Assembly: GCF_010183535.1 (NCBI RefSeq)
Contig: NC_071329.1
Location: 12,276,001 to 12,340,000 of the forward strand
DNA: 64,000 nt
Reading direction: 5' to 3'
Source of the DNA: Caenorhabditis remanei
Taxonomy: Eukaryota > Nematoda > Chromadorea > Rhabditida > Rhabditidae
A program made the position numbers and the translations under genes. Shown here one piece after another: positions 37,379 through 49,418 of this stretch; the stretch's first letter is position 1; the number at the start of each line of letters is the position of its first letter. The notes below the pieces were generated by a model, which worked only from the letters and a program-made list of their open reading frames with translations, was not told the DNA's origin and ran no database searches.

Positions 37379-37800
37379 AATGAGGATAAATTTTCAAATA
37401 AATGAATTTTCATACAAAACAGTTGTCTTAAAGAAATAAAACAAACACGTTACAGGACAAGAGGAATAGCTGAAACCAGCACACTTACATGAAGAAAAAT
37501 AGTAGTTAAGCAATCAAGATACATAATACTAGAGGAGTAAAACGAGTTAGATTCAAGTAAAAAGCATAGTAGGAGACAGTTTAAAATAGAAAAGCATTTT
37601 AAATGCCAAGTTAACAGCTCGGTAAAATTGTTAAACGAGTCTCGTGCACATTTCAAGAATTCATATGAATATGCACACAGAAAGATCGGATAATAGACAC
37701 GTTTGTATCTATATGGCCTATGATGTCGGAAAAAGCAAGAGAGAAAGAGGAACAGAATGCAACAGGGATAGAATATGGTTCTTAGATACTAGAAAATAAT
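37379..37800. other. Convergent intergenic spacer
   Basis: 3' ends of the small secreted protein gene (+) and dnj-5 (-) meet here. AATAAA at 37397-37402 serves the + strand gene. No clear AATAAA was found for dnj-5. No other feature seen. Confidence 0.5.
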
Positions 37801-40800
37801 TCATCGCCACCGTTTCTGTCGGCGATTTGCAGCACGTCGACTACGATCCTCTTCGCGTGGTTCACAATTTTTGAAAGAAATCTGGGCGAGACTGCGTTGA
37901 CGAAGAACTGAAAATGAATTGTTCAAATCTTAAAACCGAACATAAGCGAAATTTAAAAAAATTACGGCTAGAGTATTCCTCTTGGAGGTCGGTCAAAAAA
38001 CGAGCATCAGTGGAAGAAGTTGGGTAATTTAACGAGGAGTTGAAATATTGGGATTGAGTGTCGTAATCTGTGGTCTGCAATATATTCATTTTATCATAGC
38101 GAACTTTCCAAACATATCCCCTACCAAGGGCGACAACAGTCTATATTGCACATTGTGAGTGTGTGCCCGCATGTTCTTGAGCATGGCTCGCTGACTCTGA
38201 AAAATGACAAAATTGCATCGATATATTATTTTCTCGGCAAGCGAACACCTTTGATTAGATCACGCAAAACCACCACCATTTTCGCAGTACTACTGAACAC
38301 GCAAACAAACACTACAAGTGCACATACGACGAAAATAAAACCTCAACAATTTACAGACAAAGATGTATTGTGAGAACAGTGAGAGTCGCATTGTAAGAGT
38401 GTGTAAAAAATGATCTAAAATCATAAACAAACCAAAAAAAGTTGAAAATAATTGACAGATGTGAGAAAATATGCAGATTAACACAATAGGAGGATCACTG
38501 TACAGTAAAATTATTCTACCAGTGGGACAACTTTTGGTGAAATCGGGATACCCAAAACAGGAAATTAACTGGGAGAAGGTACAGGGAAGATTAAAAACAG
38601 AGAAATAAAAATGAGAAGTTACAGAAAAGTATATGGTTAACTCAAAATTGAACGTAACAAGGTAAAATATAGGAACGTGGTATTAGCACATGGGAAACCA
38701 GGATGAACACCAGAAGTGATGAGATGCGGGTGAAAAATGGAAGAAGATGTTGAATGTTGAAACATTTGGAGAAGTACGTTGAGCTGTCGTTGAGCGCTAC
38801 TTGCCCGTGAGCTTCCTGTTATAACATACGGTGAGACGAAAAAAGTTCGTCAGACTAAACTATATCTCATAACCTAAGTGTACCGACACCTATACCACTA
38901 CCACCACCAGTTAAACGTCACATCAGATAAACCCATCTCAAACTGAAAACCAGGCAAACCTCTTGTTCTGCTGCTCCTTTGCGTATCGGCAGTTATCCTC
39001 TGACAGGTGGATGATGTTATTGCTCTTCTCCAAATTGATGAATTACAATATATGTTTGAAAAATATGGGAGTAGGGATGGAATAAAGTGTTAGTAGGGGA
39101 AATAGAGATGGAAATGAGGAGTTTTGATTAAGCGTTATATGCGACTGTGTTAGGTTTTGTATTGTTATTGGTTACTTTTAAGCATGAAATAGTGCAAAGC
39201 AAACTGTGAAAGGGAACCCCAAAAAAGAGTATCGCAGCCAAACATGCGGCATTACAGAAGATAAAATAATATTTCTATAAATAATCCTTACCGTACAAGT
39301 CGCCCACGAAGTAATATCGTATACGACATTGTCAGTGCACGTAAAGTAAGTCGCAAACAATCCAAGCCATTTCTTCTCGACCCAGATATCGTTCTAAACA
39401 AGTTCATTTTTTTATTTCTGAAAAATGTTTTAAATTTAATACCTGCTTAGCTGGATGTTTAATGCCACATCTTTTACACGATCTCGCCTGAGATGGATGA
39501 ATATCTGTGACGACACGGTAATGGGTTTCTTCACAATCACAGAAAATTGTATTGCGAGCATCCTCGACTGCTTTTGCCAACTTATTCCAGATGGCGACAA
39601 GCTTCAAATGCTGAAAATATTGAATTGCAATAAGCATTATTGCTTTTCTCACTTACAAAATCATTAGTCTTGGAAGTTTCAGCAGTGTAGTGGTCCCTAG
39701 ACTCTCTATATCCGATTGTAGCGAACGCCATGCTCACCAGCTCGAAAATATCATCAGCGGTATCAATGTTGCACTTAAAAAACTACAAACGATGTATCCG
39801 TACATTTGAGTAAATCTTACCTTATCTGGTGAGACAAGTGCTGTCAATCTTTTGTAGTTTCTTTTGATATCATCATCTGAGCAGTCACTTTTCAGTCCGA
39901 AAACGGAGTAAGCATCTCGAACTGTTTCCCGAGACAGTCGATCTGCGTACTCAGTTGCACTTGTGGGGATAGGAAGTTCTCTTTTACATCCCCATTCAAC
40001 TTCTTCGACAACTTCCTCATCATCTACTCCGATCATATTGAGAAATGAGAGTAAACGAATGAAAAACGCCTTGATTCCAATAAAAACGAAAAGACAGACG
40101 TAGATAATTGCAAGAATGATACTGCGAACTCCTTTACATGCTCCTGACCACATACTTTTTCCAGAACTGATGAAAATGTCTGCTATTCTTTGACACACTT
40201 CAACAATAAGGATGAAAGTCCACTGGAGACCAAATGTAAAGTGTCCCCACACGAACAAAAGTAGGTCGACTGAAAAAATGAACTAATTTTGAGAATCGCT
40301 GAATTGAAATTCATACTGAAAGTTCCAAACGCATGTTGAATCCAGGTAGGATCTTCCTTCCTTCCTTTTCTACGACGTTGAGTGACTTGAACAGGACGTC
40401 TTCTTTGATCTTTCTTAATCTGGCTGTTCCCATTTTGATGAACATGAGTTGAAGTCGAACGAGTTCTCTGTGTTTCCTCTTCTTCTGTGTCGATCATTTC
40501 TGAAATTTTATTTTATAACTCTCAACAAAATTTTAAATTCAACTAACCTTCAGCTGGAGAACTAGATCTTGAAAAAATTTTCTGAATCAGTGGTGGTCTG
40601 CCGTTTGCTGATTTCTTTTCACTGCGTTGCTGGCCTGGTGATTCAAGATTCTTCAGAACGTCGTATCGAGAAGAAGCGTCCACAGGATGAACACCTTCAT
40701 AAATCAGTGGAGCCGCCACAACATTTGAGTTCTTCTCCTTCTTATTCTTACGGCTGTTGATTTTTTGAAACTCGTTGTCAACACGAGACTTTTTGCTGTT

Positions 40801-42361
40801 GCTCCGATTTTCAACAGAGTTTGCTGATTTGTCCGTGTCGTGAAGAATGTCGCTGTGCTTTCTCGGCGCAGCTTTCGAATCTGACACTTTCAAATCCGTT
40901 CTCGATGTCTCTTTTCTCTGCAAAGGAAATGAATTGATTCCTTTTTACACTAAGTTATTATGGACGGATAAGACAAATTTCCGGTTCAACGGCTGAGCAG
41001 CACGAGTAGAAGATAAAGCCGATTGGGAGGAGCATATATATTAAGCCTACCTCTCGTTGAGCTTCATCTGGATGTTGAGCCGCGTGATTCCCGGTGGGCG
41101 CCGGCTCCAAGCGAGCCGCTACATCTCGATAACTGAAAGGCATTCTGGAAACAACTGGAGCAGAGTGAGGCTGTCCTTTCACTACTATTCTCGGTGCCAT
41201 GGGTTCACTTGGCAACTGGTTGCTCATCTTCTTAGCTAATTCCTGTTTCTGCTTCTTCTCAGAGCCTATTGGAGTTTCCCTTTTCGGTGTTGCTGAAATT
41301 CGATGTTCCGGTACGTTTTTTTTTCAAATAGAATACCTGCGTTAGACTTCGACAGATGTTCCGCATAACTTTTTGACACTTGTTTCTTTTCCTTGGCAAC
41401 TTCTACCACTTCTGAAGGTGACAAAGGTGGATGAGCATTTCCATTTTCCTGATCATCTCTTTTCACAGAATTAGAGGAAACCGAGGATTCAGAAACGATG
41501 GTAGACCCCGGAGATGTTTGACTCATATTTTCCTTTTTCCAATCAGAGAACAAGAGACTGTTCGAATTTGTATTGATATTCGCGAGTCCCGTGTAATTCC
41601 AAGTTGGTGTTGCCATAGAATCGTACAACGGGGAAGCGGAAGTAGTTGGAGGAGGAGGAGGAGGAGGAGGAGGAGGTGCTGTTCGCGGTGCAAAAGATTC
41701 CAAGCCAGGTGGAGGAGAGCCAAAATAGTGATTTTGAACTTGCTTAAACAAAATTAGTTTCGTGAGGTAATTTTGTTGAAATAAGAACGAACCACATTGT
41801 GCGTATGAGTATGATGATGAAGATTATGATGAAAATGATGAACTTGAGAGGAAGAAGGATGTGGAGCACGAGTTGGAGTCGGCGGCGTTACAGGCGTTAA
41901 GGTTCCGCTCATGTTGAAAGAGTTCAAGAGATCAGTGGTGGATGTTTCTTTTCGATCCTGTAAATTATGGATGGTTTTGGAAACGTTCTTATTTTTTTCT
42001 CACAGTAAATGGAAACCAGTTTGGAGTCGGCAGAGTTGTCGAACTGAAAAGTGTTGTATTTGCATCAAACGGAAGTCCCCATGACTCAAGCCGAGGTGAG
42101 TATGGTGGTGGAGGTTCAGGCCACGCACTAGACATGAGTCCATCCGCAACGGAAGGACACATTACAGGCCCAACACCTGACGCCTGGGGTGTACTTCCAG
42201 ACGATGTGGCTCCTGAAATTATCCAGTTCGAGAGGTTAGACAACGTTGATCAAACCATTTAATCCCGAGAACGGAGATTCCCTGGTGACTGGTGTTGTGC
42301 CGGGATCATCTTCGAGAAGATTACCCAGAAAGTGCTTTTCTGGATCGTCTACACTTGACAT
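37801..42361 (-). CDS. dnj-5: DNJ-5: DNAJC14-like membrane J-domain protein
   Basis: Sixteen exons on the minus strand: 42256-42361, 42004-42212, 41793-41957, 41337-41742, 41051-41292, 40548-40917, 40317-40499, 39821-40269, 39657-39773, 39443-39610, 39292-39393, 38960-38999, 38778-38815, 38125-38196, 37966-38074, 37801-37907; 960 aa. Exons 12-14 are the least certain. The long N-terminal half is Ser/Pro-rich and disordered, with a His-rich stretch near 145-160 and ten prolines at 183-192. Two hydrophobic segments (about 562-585 and 609-631) precede the J domain (about 678-750). Then come a Cys pair motif (C773, C775, C794, C797), the block [10 protein letters not shown] found in DNAJC14, and an Arg-rich C-terminus. 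DNAJC14 is an ER protein. The HPD motif reads SPD (707-709). The start follows a TTTTTTTTAG trans-splice-like site. Confidence 0.85.
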
Positions 42362-45300
42362 CTCTTTATCGATTCATCTAAAAAAAAATAGTAAAGAAAT
42401 GATCGATTAGAGGACACGTAAAAGAGAAGCGATGACGAAGAAAGTGGCAGATGTTCGGGAACGGGAGAAAAAACGACAAAGATGATATCATGGGCCGAAG
42501 TTGGACGGTAAAGCAATGTCACGTGTATAAACGACTCCGGCACGGTTATTTTTATGACGAGAAATAGAGAAGGAAAAGAAAAGAAAGATAGTGAACAAGG
42601 GAAAGAGTACCACTTTCATTTTGAAAGAAACCGTCACGATCAATTTAAAGAATGGAGTCGATAAGGACGTTAGAAACCTTCGTGAGAAATGAAAATACGT
42701 TTTTTTGTAGATCGCGGGGAGACAAAGCCTACCTATTCTTATCGACCATTTTCCGAATTGATAAGGTTTTCGGGAAGAAAACTAATGAAATGTTGGCAAG
42801 AATCGTTGACCTAAACTGTTCGACTTTGACCATTCACTTCAGATTCAGTTGGATAACACGCAAAGAAAATATTGAGGACGATCGGAACAAAAATGCATGC
42901 GGCGCCCGATTTCAAACCCGTCGTTTTCCCGCGCAAGAATGTTCTATGGAGCGTGATTGATAAAAGGTGAGTTGGATAAGAATAATGATAAAATTTTGAG
43001 TTTCTGACTCTATTTAATTGCTTCGAACTAGAATAAGTAATTCATCAAGTAGCTCTGATGAAAATAGTACGTAAATTGAATCTGTTTTCTTAAAGTTTGC
43101 GAAGCAGCTGTTTTTGAACAGTCTGAAAATTCCGAAGCTATTTGGACAGTTTGCTATAAATTCTGAAACCCATACGGGAGTGTAAGGAAGAGCCCAAGAA
43201 ACAAGAAGGAAATAAACCGAGTGAAGAATGAGCCGAAAGATCATCGACACAGACGTAGAGCGACCCCGGGCCGAATTTCGCTGCGTCTCTACAGGTACTA
43301 CACTATTCCATCGTTGACAGCATACACATTGAGAGACACCACACACACGCACTGACACACTCACACTGACTACTCTCACAAACACTCTGTGTCTCTTTTC
43401 TTCATTGTCTTCTGTATGTATTGGGCCCCAACAAGCCATCCTTACGCTGCTGTTCTTTTCTTCAGAGTGTGGATATCCAAAACGAACTATGAGAGTCCCA
43501 AAGGTACTTTTTTTTAAACTGCGTAGCTCCACCAAGTTGAAAGAAGAAAAAGATGAAAAATGTCGCGGAGCCAACACTTTGAAAGAAGAAGCGAACACTT
43601 TTTGAGAGCAGGCGACAAATAAGATTTCCCACCGCAGTTTTGTTTCTTCTCAGAGCATGTGGGGCCTTTTTGTGGGTTCAAGTTACTTTTCTCCGAAAGA
43701 TAGTTGAAGCCTGATGGTAAACATGCGTTTTTCTTCAAACATACTTGAAAGTTTCAGTTTATGTGTGCACACGATTGGAAGTGACGGATGGGAAATGAGG
43801 AAAGATAGTAGCTCGATTATTGTAGATAATAACTAAAAAAAAATAAATTGAGCGACGAGACAGGCGGCGCTTCTCAGTGAATAGAAACAAAAACTGAAAA
43901 CAATGTTTCTCTGAAAAGGGGAGGCAAGACAAATTGAAAACAATGTAAGAAATTGTAACAGCGTAGGAGGGAAATGGGAGAAAAAGGAACGATGAATCAC
44001 AAGCAAATTCTTGAACAGAACATACAGGGGATGTCACGGAGAGAGACTTCGTTTTGCTCAGTTTGCACTTGATTTTCGTGCACAGGAAATTTGTTGCACC
44101 CCAAGGAATTGAAAAAGTGGAGACGAACTGAGCCTGGCACCAGAATTTATTCTCAGTATAGAATTACACAACGGCATTGAATATGCTCTTTGCGGCACTT
44201 CGTATAATGATAATGGATGGAACTAAATAAACCATTATGAAGAAAGATTTTCAAATTGAATGACCTCCAGTCATAACGCCAGATGGCGCCCAGCCGCCTC
44301 CGCAAAAATGTTCCGATTGGCAGAAAAGAAAACAAGAAACGCACCTGCCATCAACTTTTTACTGGGATGACGGAGTGGAGAGATAACTTTGAGTACGAAA
44401 AACGTTTCGATTCGGAGAAAAATCGAAATGAGACGACGTGAATATCGGAATGTTTGAGAAAGAAACAAAACGTTTCGCAATTATTCACACGAGAATTCTC
44501 TCGTGAGAAACAAATGTGAAAGTTACAGTATCCGCAGTCACTGTGAGACCACGCGATAGCTCAACGTTTATGTTCCTTTAATGAAATAAAATAAACTTTT
44601 CATTTCGAAATCACATAAATTTATAAAAGGAGATATTTAGAAAACTATCGGTAATGCATCTTCTGCTGTTCAATACTTAATCAAAATTTTTGTTGTCGAG
44701 AAAATCGAGAACAGTTCAGAACTTTTTCAATGGAACCGGCCGACCTGCTGGCTTTTACAACAAGTGATTTATATTCCAGTATTATATCGGCACGCGAAAT
44801 AAACGAGGAAGAAGAAGAAGAAGAGAAAGAAGAGAGAAAAGAAACAAAAAGACTCAATGATCAGTGCATTTCTCTTCTGACCTGCTGATCGAGCCGATGA
44901 CAGATAGATTACTGTAACGAGATCTCATCCGATTTCTTCTCAGTATTTTATTACACTCGGACCCGGCGGAAAAATAAGAAAGAAGAAAAGTTGAGTGGGA
45001 GAGTAAAAGAAAACAACTGGGATCCGAACAAAATGAAAAGAAATCTTGGGCGGCAATAGGCAATTCCAAAAACCTCGTTTCTCCAATTTCATGTGAGCGA
45101 AGTGAGCAATAAGAACTATTGGAATAGATCCGGCACTAGTATAATCGTCTAGAAAATTGGAGTTGTAAGTCTCGTAAGAGTGAAGGACGTCAAACGGGAA
45201 TTTGTATTCTTTGAAATGAAAAATCTATTTTGAGATACTGAAATCGTATATTTCGATTCAGTCATCCCATGACATTCTACACAGATTTTGCCATTTGAGT

Positions 45301-47060
45301 ACGACAGAACAAAGGACCATTTGAATACATTACAACGTTGTACGGCCTTGATTAGTGCTAGTGTATTCTTACTTTTTGAAAATTTTCGAAAATGACAAAA
45401 TGACGAACAAAGGAGTGATTCATTCGTACTAACAGAGGACTCATTTGCCGCCATAGGAATGAGCAATACAGCCGAAAGACAACCTTCCTGTCCTCCAGTT
45501 CTCCTCTTTTATATGAAATGACGACGACGATTGACGGTCGGAAAAGGGTTGGAATAGGCCTAATTGCGATGTTTGTGTTTGAATGGAGTTTTTGATGATC
45601 GAAAGAGATAATTGGCAAGTATCCAGAAACATTATGTAGGCGTGAATAGAATTAACAAAAACATCAATATGTTTCTCGCTGGAAAAAGACTCGATGAAGC
45701 TAAAAGTTGGAGAACAGAGAACTCAAGTGAAATGTGCTTGGTTTACTGTGAAATGGGAGGATATTCAGCGTTAGAAATGGGCGGGATCAAAACCAAAGAT
45801 TGATAGAAAAACATAGTTTTAATGTATGAGAGGAAGAATACAATGAAGAAAACGGATTGTAGATGAAAAATTGAAAAAGAAATACAATTGGAATCAGAAG
45901 AATCAAACGATGTAGACTGCGGTAGTTGGCTGATATAGAATAAATCATGTACTCAAAGTTCAGGCGGTTCATTTTAATAGTGTGGATAATCTCGGAAGAT
46001 GAAAAACTTAGAATCCTCATGAGTTCAAGCCTCGAATTGTACAAGGTTAATACTGAACCAATATCATGACTTTCGGCGGGTTTGCAACAACTTGAATTCA
46101 TGAATTTTTAGAACCGCAACATGTATTTCCAAGGTCTTTTATCTAGTATAACAACAACGTTGTTAGAAATTTCCGTTTTCATTAATTTACTTTCAGGATC
46201 TCTACGTGTTCGGGAGTAGCTCATCCTCAAAATGAGGCAACTTATAATTTAAAATCACTAGATGTGGATTGTCTCGGAATTTGTTATTCTCAGTTGGATA
46301 CTGTGGGTTGAGATACATGTGATATACTCTGGTATGAAACGAGATGTTTACGAACTCACGTGACACCAGAGAATTGGAATTTCCAGCTATACAAAACATT
46401 ATATTGGAATTGTATAGCTGAACAGATGGCGGCTTTCGAGAATCAAAAACCGAACAATGCTTTTTGGAAATCATGGGAGAAAATCCATGGAAAATGGCAT
46501 CGAGTGTCCATGGAAACTGTGAGAGAACTGATTGATTTATAGCAAAACGAAGGCAAAAAGTACTCTCAACGCAAGGAATAAAACGGAAAGAAAGAACAAG
46601 ACAAACGTCTTTTTGCATCTCTCTCCGAATCGGAAAACGCATAAATTTTAGTGGCTCCTCCTGGAGAGGTCGTATACTTTGTAATGGCTCTCTTTGTATA
46701 TATGTGCATGTCAGATCTCATTCTCCCTTCTTTTTTTCGTTTTTATGCATCACATTTATTTGATCAAAAAGTGTGAAAAGAGAGAGCACCATACTAAATT
46801 TGTCATTTTGGAAGTGAGGAAAAAAGGAAGAAAAAATTGAAAATATAATGAGAAATACCAGTACGAAATGTCTATTCTGTTGGCAAGAAAACGAGCGTTT
46901 TCTCATGAAAAACGGGAAAGATCACATGGGAAAATTGGGACAAAAAGCTGAATTTTTGGAGTGAGAAAGGGGAAAAATGCGGGGAAGAAAACACCGTGTG
47001 TATGAGCAAGAAAAAGAGAAAAAGGAAATAGAAAATAGGAAAAATCAGAAGAGAATACAA
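42362..47060. other. Intergenic region between dnj-5 and aff-1
   Basis: About 4.7 kb with no ORF I can support. The + strand is purine-rich in patches (GAAGAAGAAG near 44809), so the minus strand is pyrimidine-rich as in transcribed upstream sequence of minus-strand genes. GT/CA dinucleotide runs near 43330-43390 explain one long minus-strand ORF. TTTATT at 46755-46760 is a minus-strand AATAAA about 300 nt after the aff-1 stop. Confidence 0.5.
46755..46760 (-). terminator. AATAAA poly(A) signal of aff-1
   Basis: TTTATT on the + strand, about 300 nt downstream of the aff-1 stop codon on the minus strand. Confidence 0.5.
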
Positions 47061-49418
47061 TTAATAATCTGATGAATTCTTCTTTTTCTTCTTATTTCTA
47101 CTTTTGAATGGTATTGATAAAGAACAACAGGCTAATGGAACGAGGCATTTGGTGAAGAGAATTATCAAAAGGAAGAGGAGACCGACAGCAATTACGATAT
47201 GGATTCCCATTTTTAACCACTGAAAAAAGAGAAACATTAAAGGAATTGAGGGAAGAGAATGAGCAAACCTCTGTGAAATCACCACCATGAGCCATGAAGT
47301 AGTCAAAGTTTATGATCCAAGGGAATAGATCACTCACTCCACTTTTCAAACTGTTGCATCTGAAATGATATATTTTTAGAGAAAATAGGCAAAGAAGTTA
47401 GTCTATTTAGGAGATTCTCGAATAATCTGCTAAACTAAGTTCCAGAATTTTCCAACTCACTCTGCTTGAGAACACGGAGAATGACCTTTCGACCAACTTT
47501 GCTCTTGTCTCGGTGTCCTCATTGCTTTCTCTTCATATGGAATCCATTTACATATTTCTGATTTATCTGGTTGCTCATCCGGCAGAATACACACCCATTG
47601 AGCTTGATTGATTGATGAGGGAAGGCTTATTCTGCTTCCATCATCTTTTATTGTTGTCCCGACTAAAAATTATCAAGGATTTTATGAGAGAAGAAATTAA
47701 AACGACTCACATTGAGCAGTACATGCAAACGTGGCAACCAACTTCCGGTCATTCACATACATCTTGATATGAACAGTCCCTTTTACACCCTGAATCAAAA
47801 ACTGAAATCCGGGAAACTATTTTTTAAATACTTACGAAGAAAGTAACATTGAGCATTCGATTTCCATCATGATCCAATGTGATACTTCCAGTGAAATTGG
47901 CAAGAAGTGACTGACTTTTTGTAAGATTTGGACGTGTATCAGTTTTCAGAGAGACTTGAGCAGCAGTTCCATGTTCATGTACAATTGTTATTTCGCGAGA
48001 TGACTCATCCACTTTCACACTTCTCACAAAATTATTCTCAGTCACTTTTTTCTCATCTAAATTCGTAAATTCATAATGATTTGATTGAAAATCTTTTACA
48101 CTTACAGTAAGTATCATTATATTGGGTCCCTCGGAGAACAAAATTCTTCGTACCAGAAAACTGATCCATATGGAGTTGTCCTTTGCAGTTCTTGATTACT
48201 ACTTTCTGAAAAGGGTATAAAATGATGATTTTTTTCTAATAAAAGCAACAAACATGTGCATTTCTGAGAAGTAATCCATTTGTTGCAACTTGCCAATCAT
48301 TTCCAATTCGCCTATACCATCCAAGTTTATCCAAATCGCTTTCTGTTATCTCATTGATTTTTCCTTCTCTCAAATCGTTATGATTCTCTGAAACAAATTA
48401 ATGTGAGACAAATATTTAAAAAAATATATGTAAAGAACTTACCCTCTGGAAAATAATACATTCCCTCACGAAGTTGTTGTTGAGGTGAAGAAGCAACAAG
48501 TTGTACAGATATTCTATGATATTCAGTCAACTCGAATTGCTCTTTTCCTTTCAAAAGATTTATCTGAAAATGTTTGAAATTTAGTACTTATTTTCAGTTA
48601 TTGAATATTTACTCTATATTCCTCGGGACCAAGAACTTTCATGATTTTTCCACTGTTGTTCGCAAATATCGAGTGAGTAATTATCATGTCATTGATAGGT
48701 TGTTGCAGTTTTACAGCTCTGAACATTCTTCCGTCACGTGGTTTCAATTTAATTTCACAGCAGGCCTAAAATAACTTCCAGATAAACAAAAACTTGTTAC
48801 CAAAACTCACTTTAGCTGGAATACTAGTGACTGGGCAATCCAAAGGCTCAACTGCTGAATGATATTTCGTATAACATGTCGGATATTCAGAGTTGATTGT
48901 GCAATTTCTATCATCTGCAAACTTTTCCACATTGCAAACATCGTTTGAACCAAATCCGTAGCAATGACATTTACAAGTTGTGTCTATTAGAGGGACGGAA
49001 AATGTATAAGAACCTGGAATACAGAATATTTGGGTTGAGAATTTATATATGAATTCAGCCTTACTCTCGATCGGATATCGCTGTTCAAGTCTCTCGTATT
49101 TCAGAACATGTACAACATTTTGAAGTTTTATGCATATTGTATTATCAAGTCCCCAATTGAATTGAGTACTGTGAACTGATGAAACTTTTGATGAGTTTGA
49201 CTCCCGTTCTTCTTCGAACTGAAAATAAGAAAGCAATATACTTTGGAAAATGGGCGAAAAGTAAAAACCTGTGACTGTGCATTCGCACTCTCTCCACAAT
49301 AAAGTTCATCAAAATGACTGGTAACAAATCGTCGTTTTCTATGTCTTCTGAGACGGGCTTCTGCTGAAACCAACAGAAGAAATAGGGCAACGGTTATTAG
49401 CCATTGCCACAGTCGCAT
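47061..49418 (-). CDS. aff-1: AFF-1: cell-cell fusion protein (EFF/AFF fusogen family)
   Basis: Twelve exons: 49269-49418, 49065-49218, 48811-49013, 48613-48765, 48443-48563, 48254-48387, 48106-48205, 47836-48056, 47711-47789, 47461-47662, 47269-47359, 47061-47219; 588 aa. A signal peptide (MRLWQWLITVALFLLLVSA) precedes a Cys-rich ectodomain with the motif CKCHCYGFGSNDVC. One transmembrane helix lies near 541-561, followed by a short tail ending in a Lys-rich stretch. The nematode family fuses somatic cells when present on both partners and is structurally related to class II fusion proteins. The length fits AFF-1 (about 589 aa as I recall) rather than the longer EFF-1. Between exons 2 and 3 I call a 51-nt intron with good sites; it is also in frame without a stop. 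Confidence 0.92.

Noticed and set aside
43014..43598. 194-codon minus-strand ORF upstream of dnj-5
   Set aside because: A central Val/Ser/Cys run comes from GT/CA repeats, and no domain or splice support is visible.
46202..46642. 146-codon minus-strand ORF between dnj-5 and aff-1
   Set aside because: Lies across the presumed aff-1 3' flank, has no domain, and an opposing ORF overlaps it.
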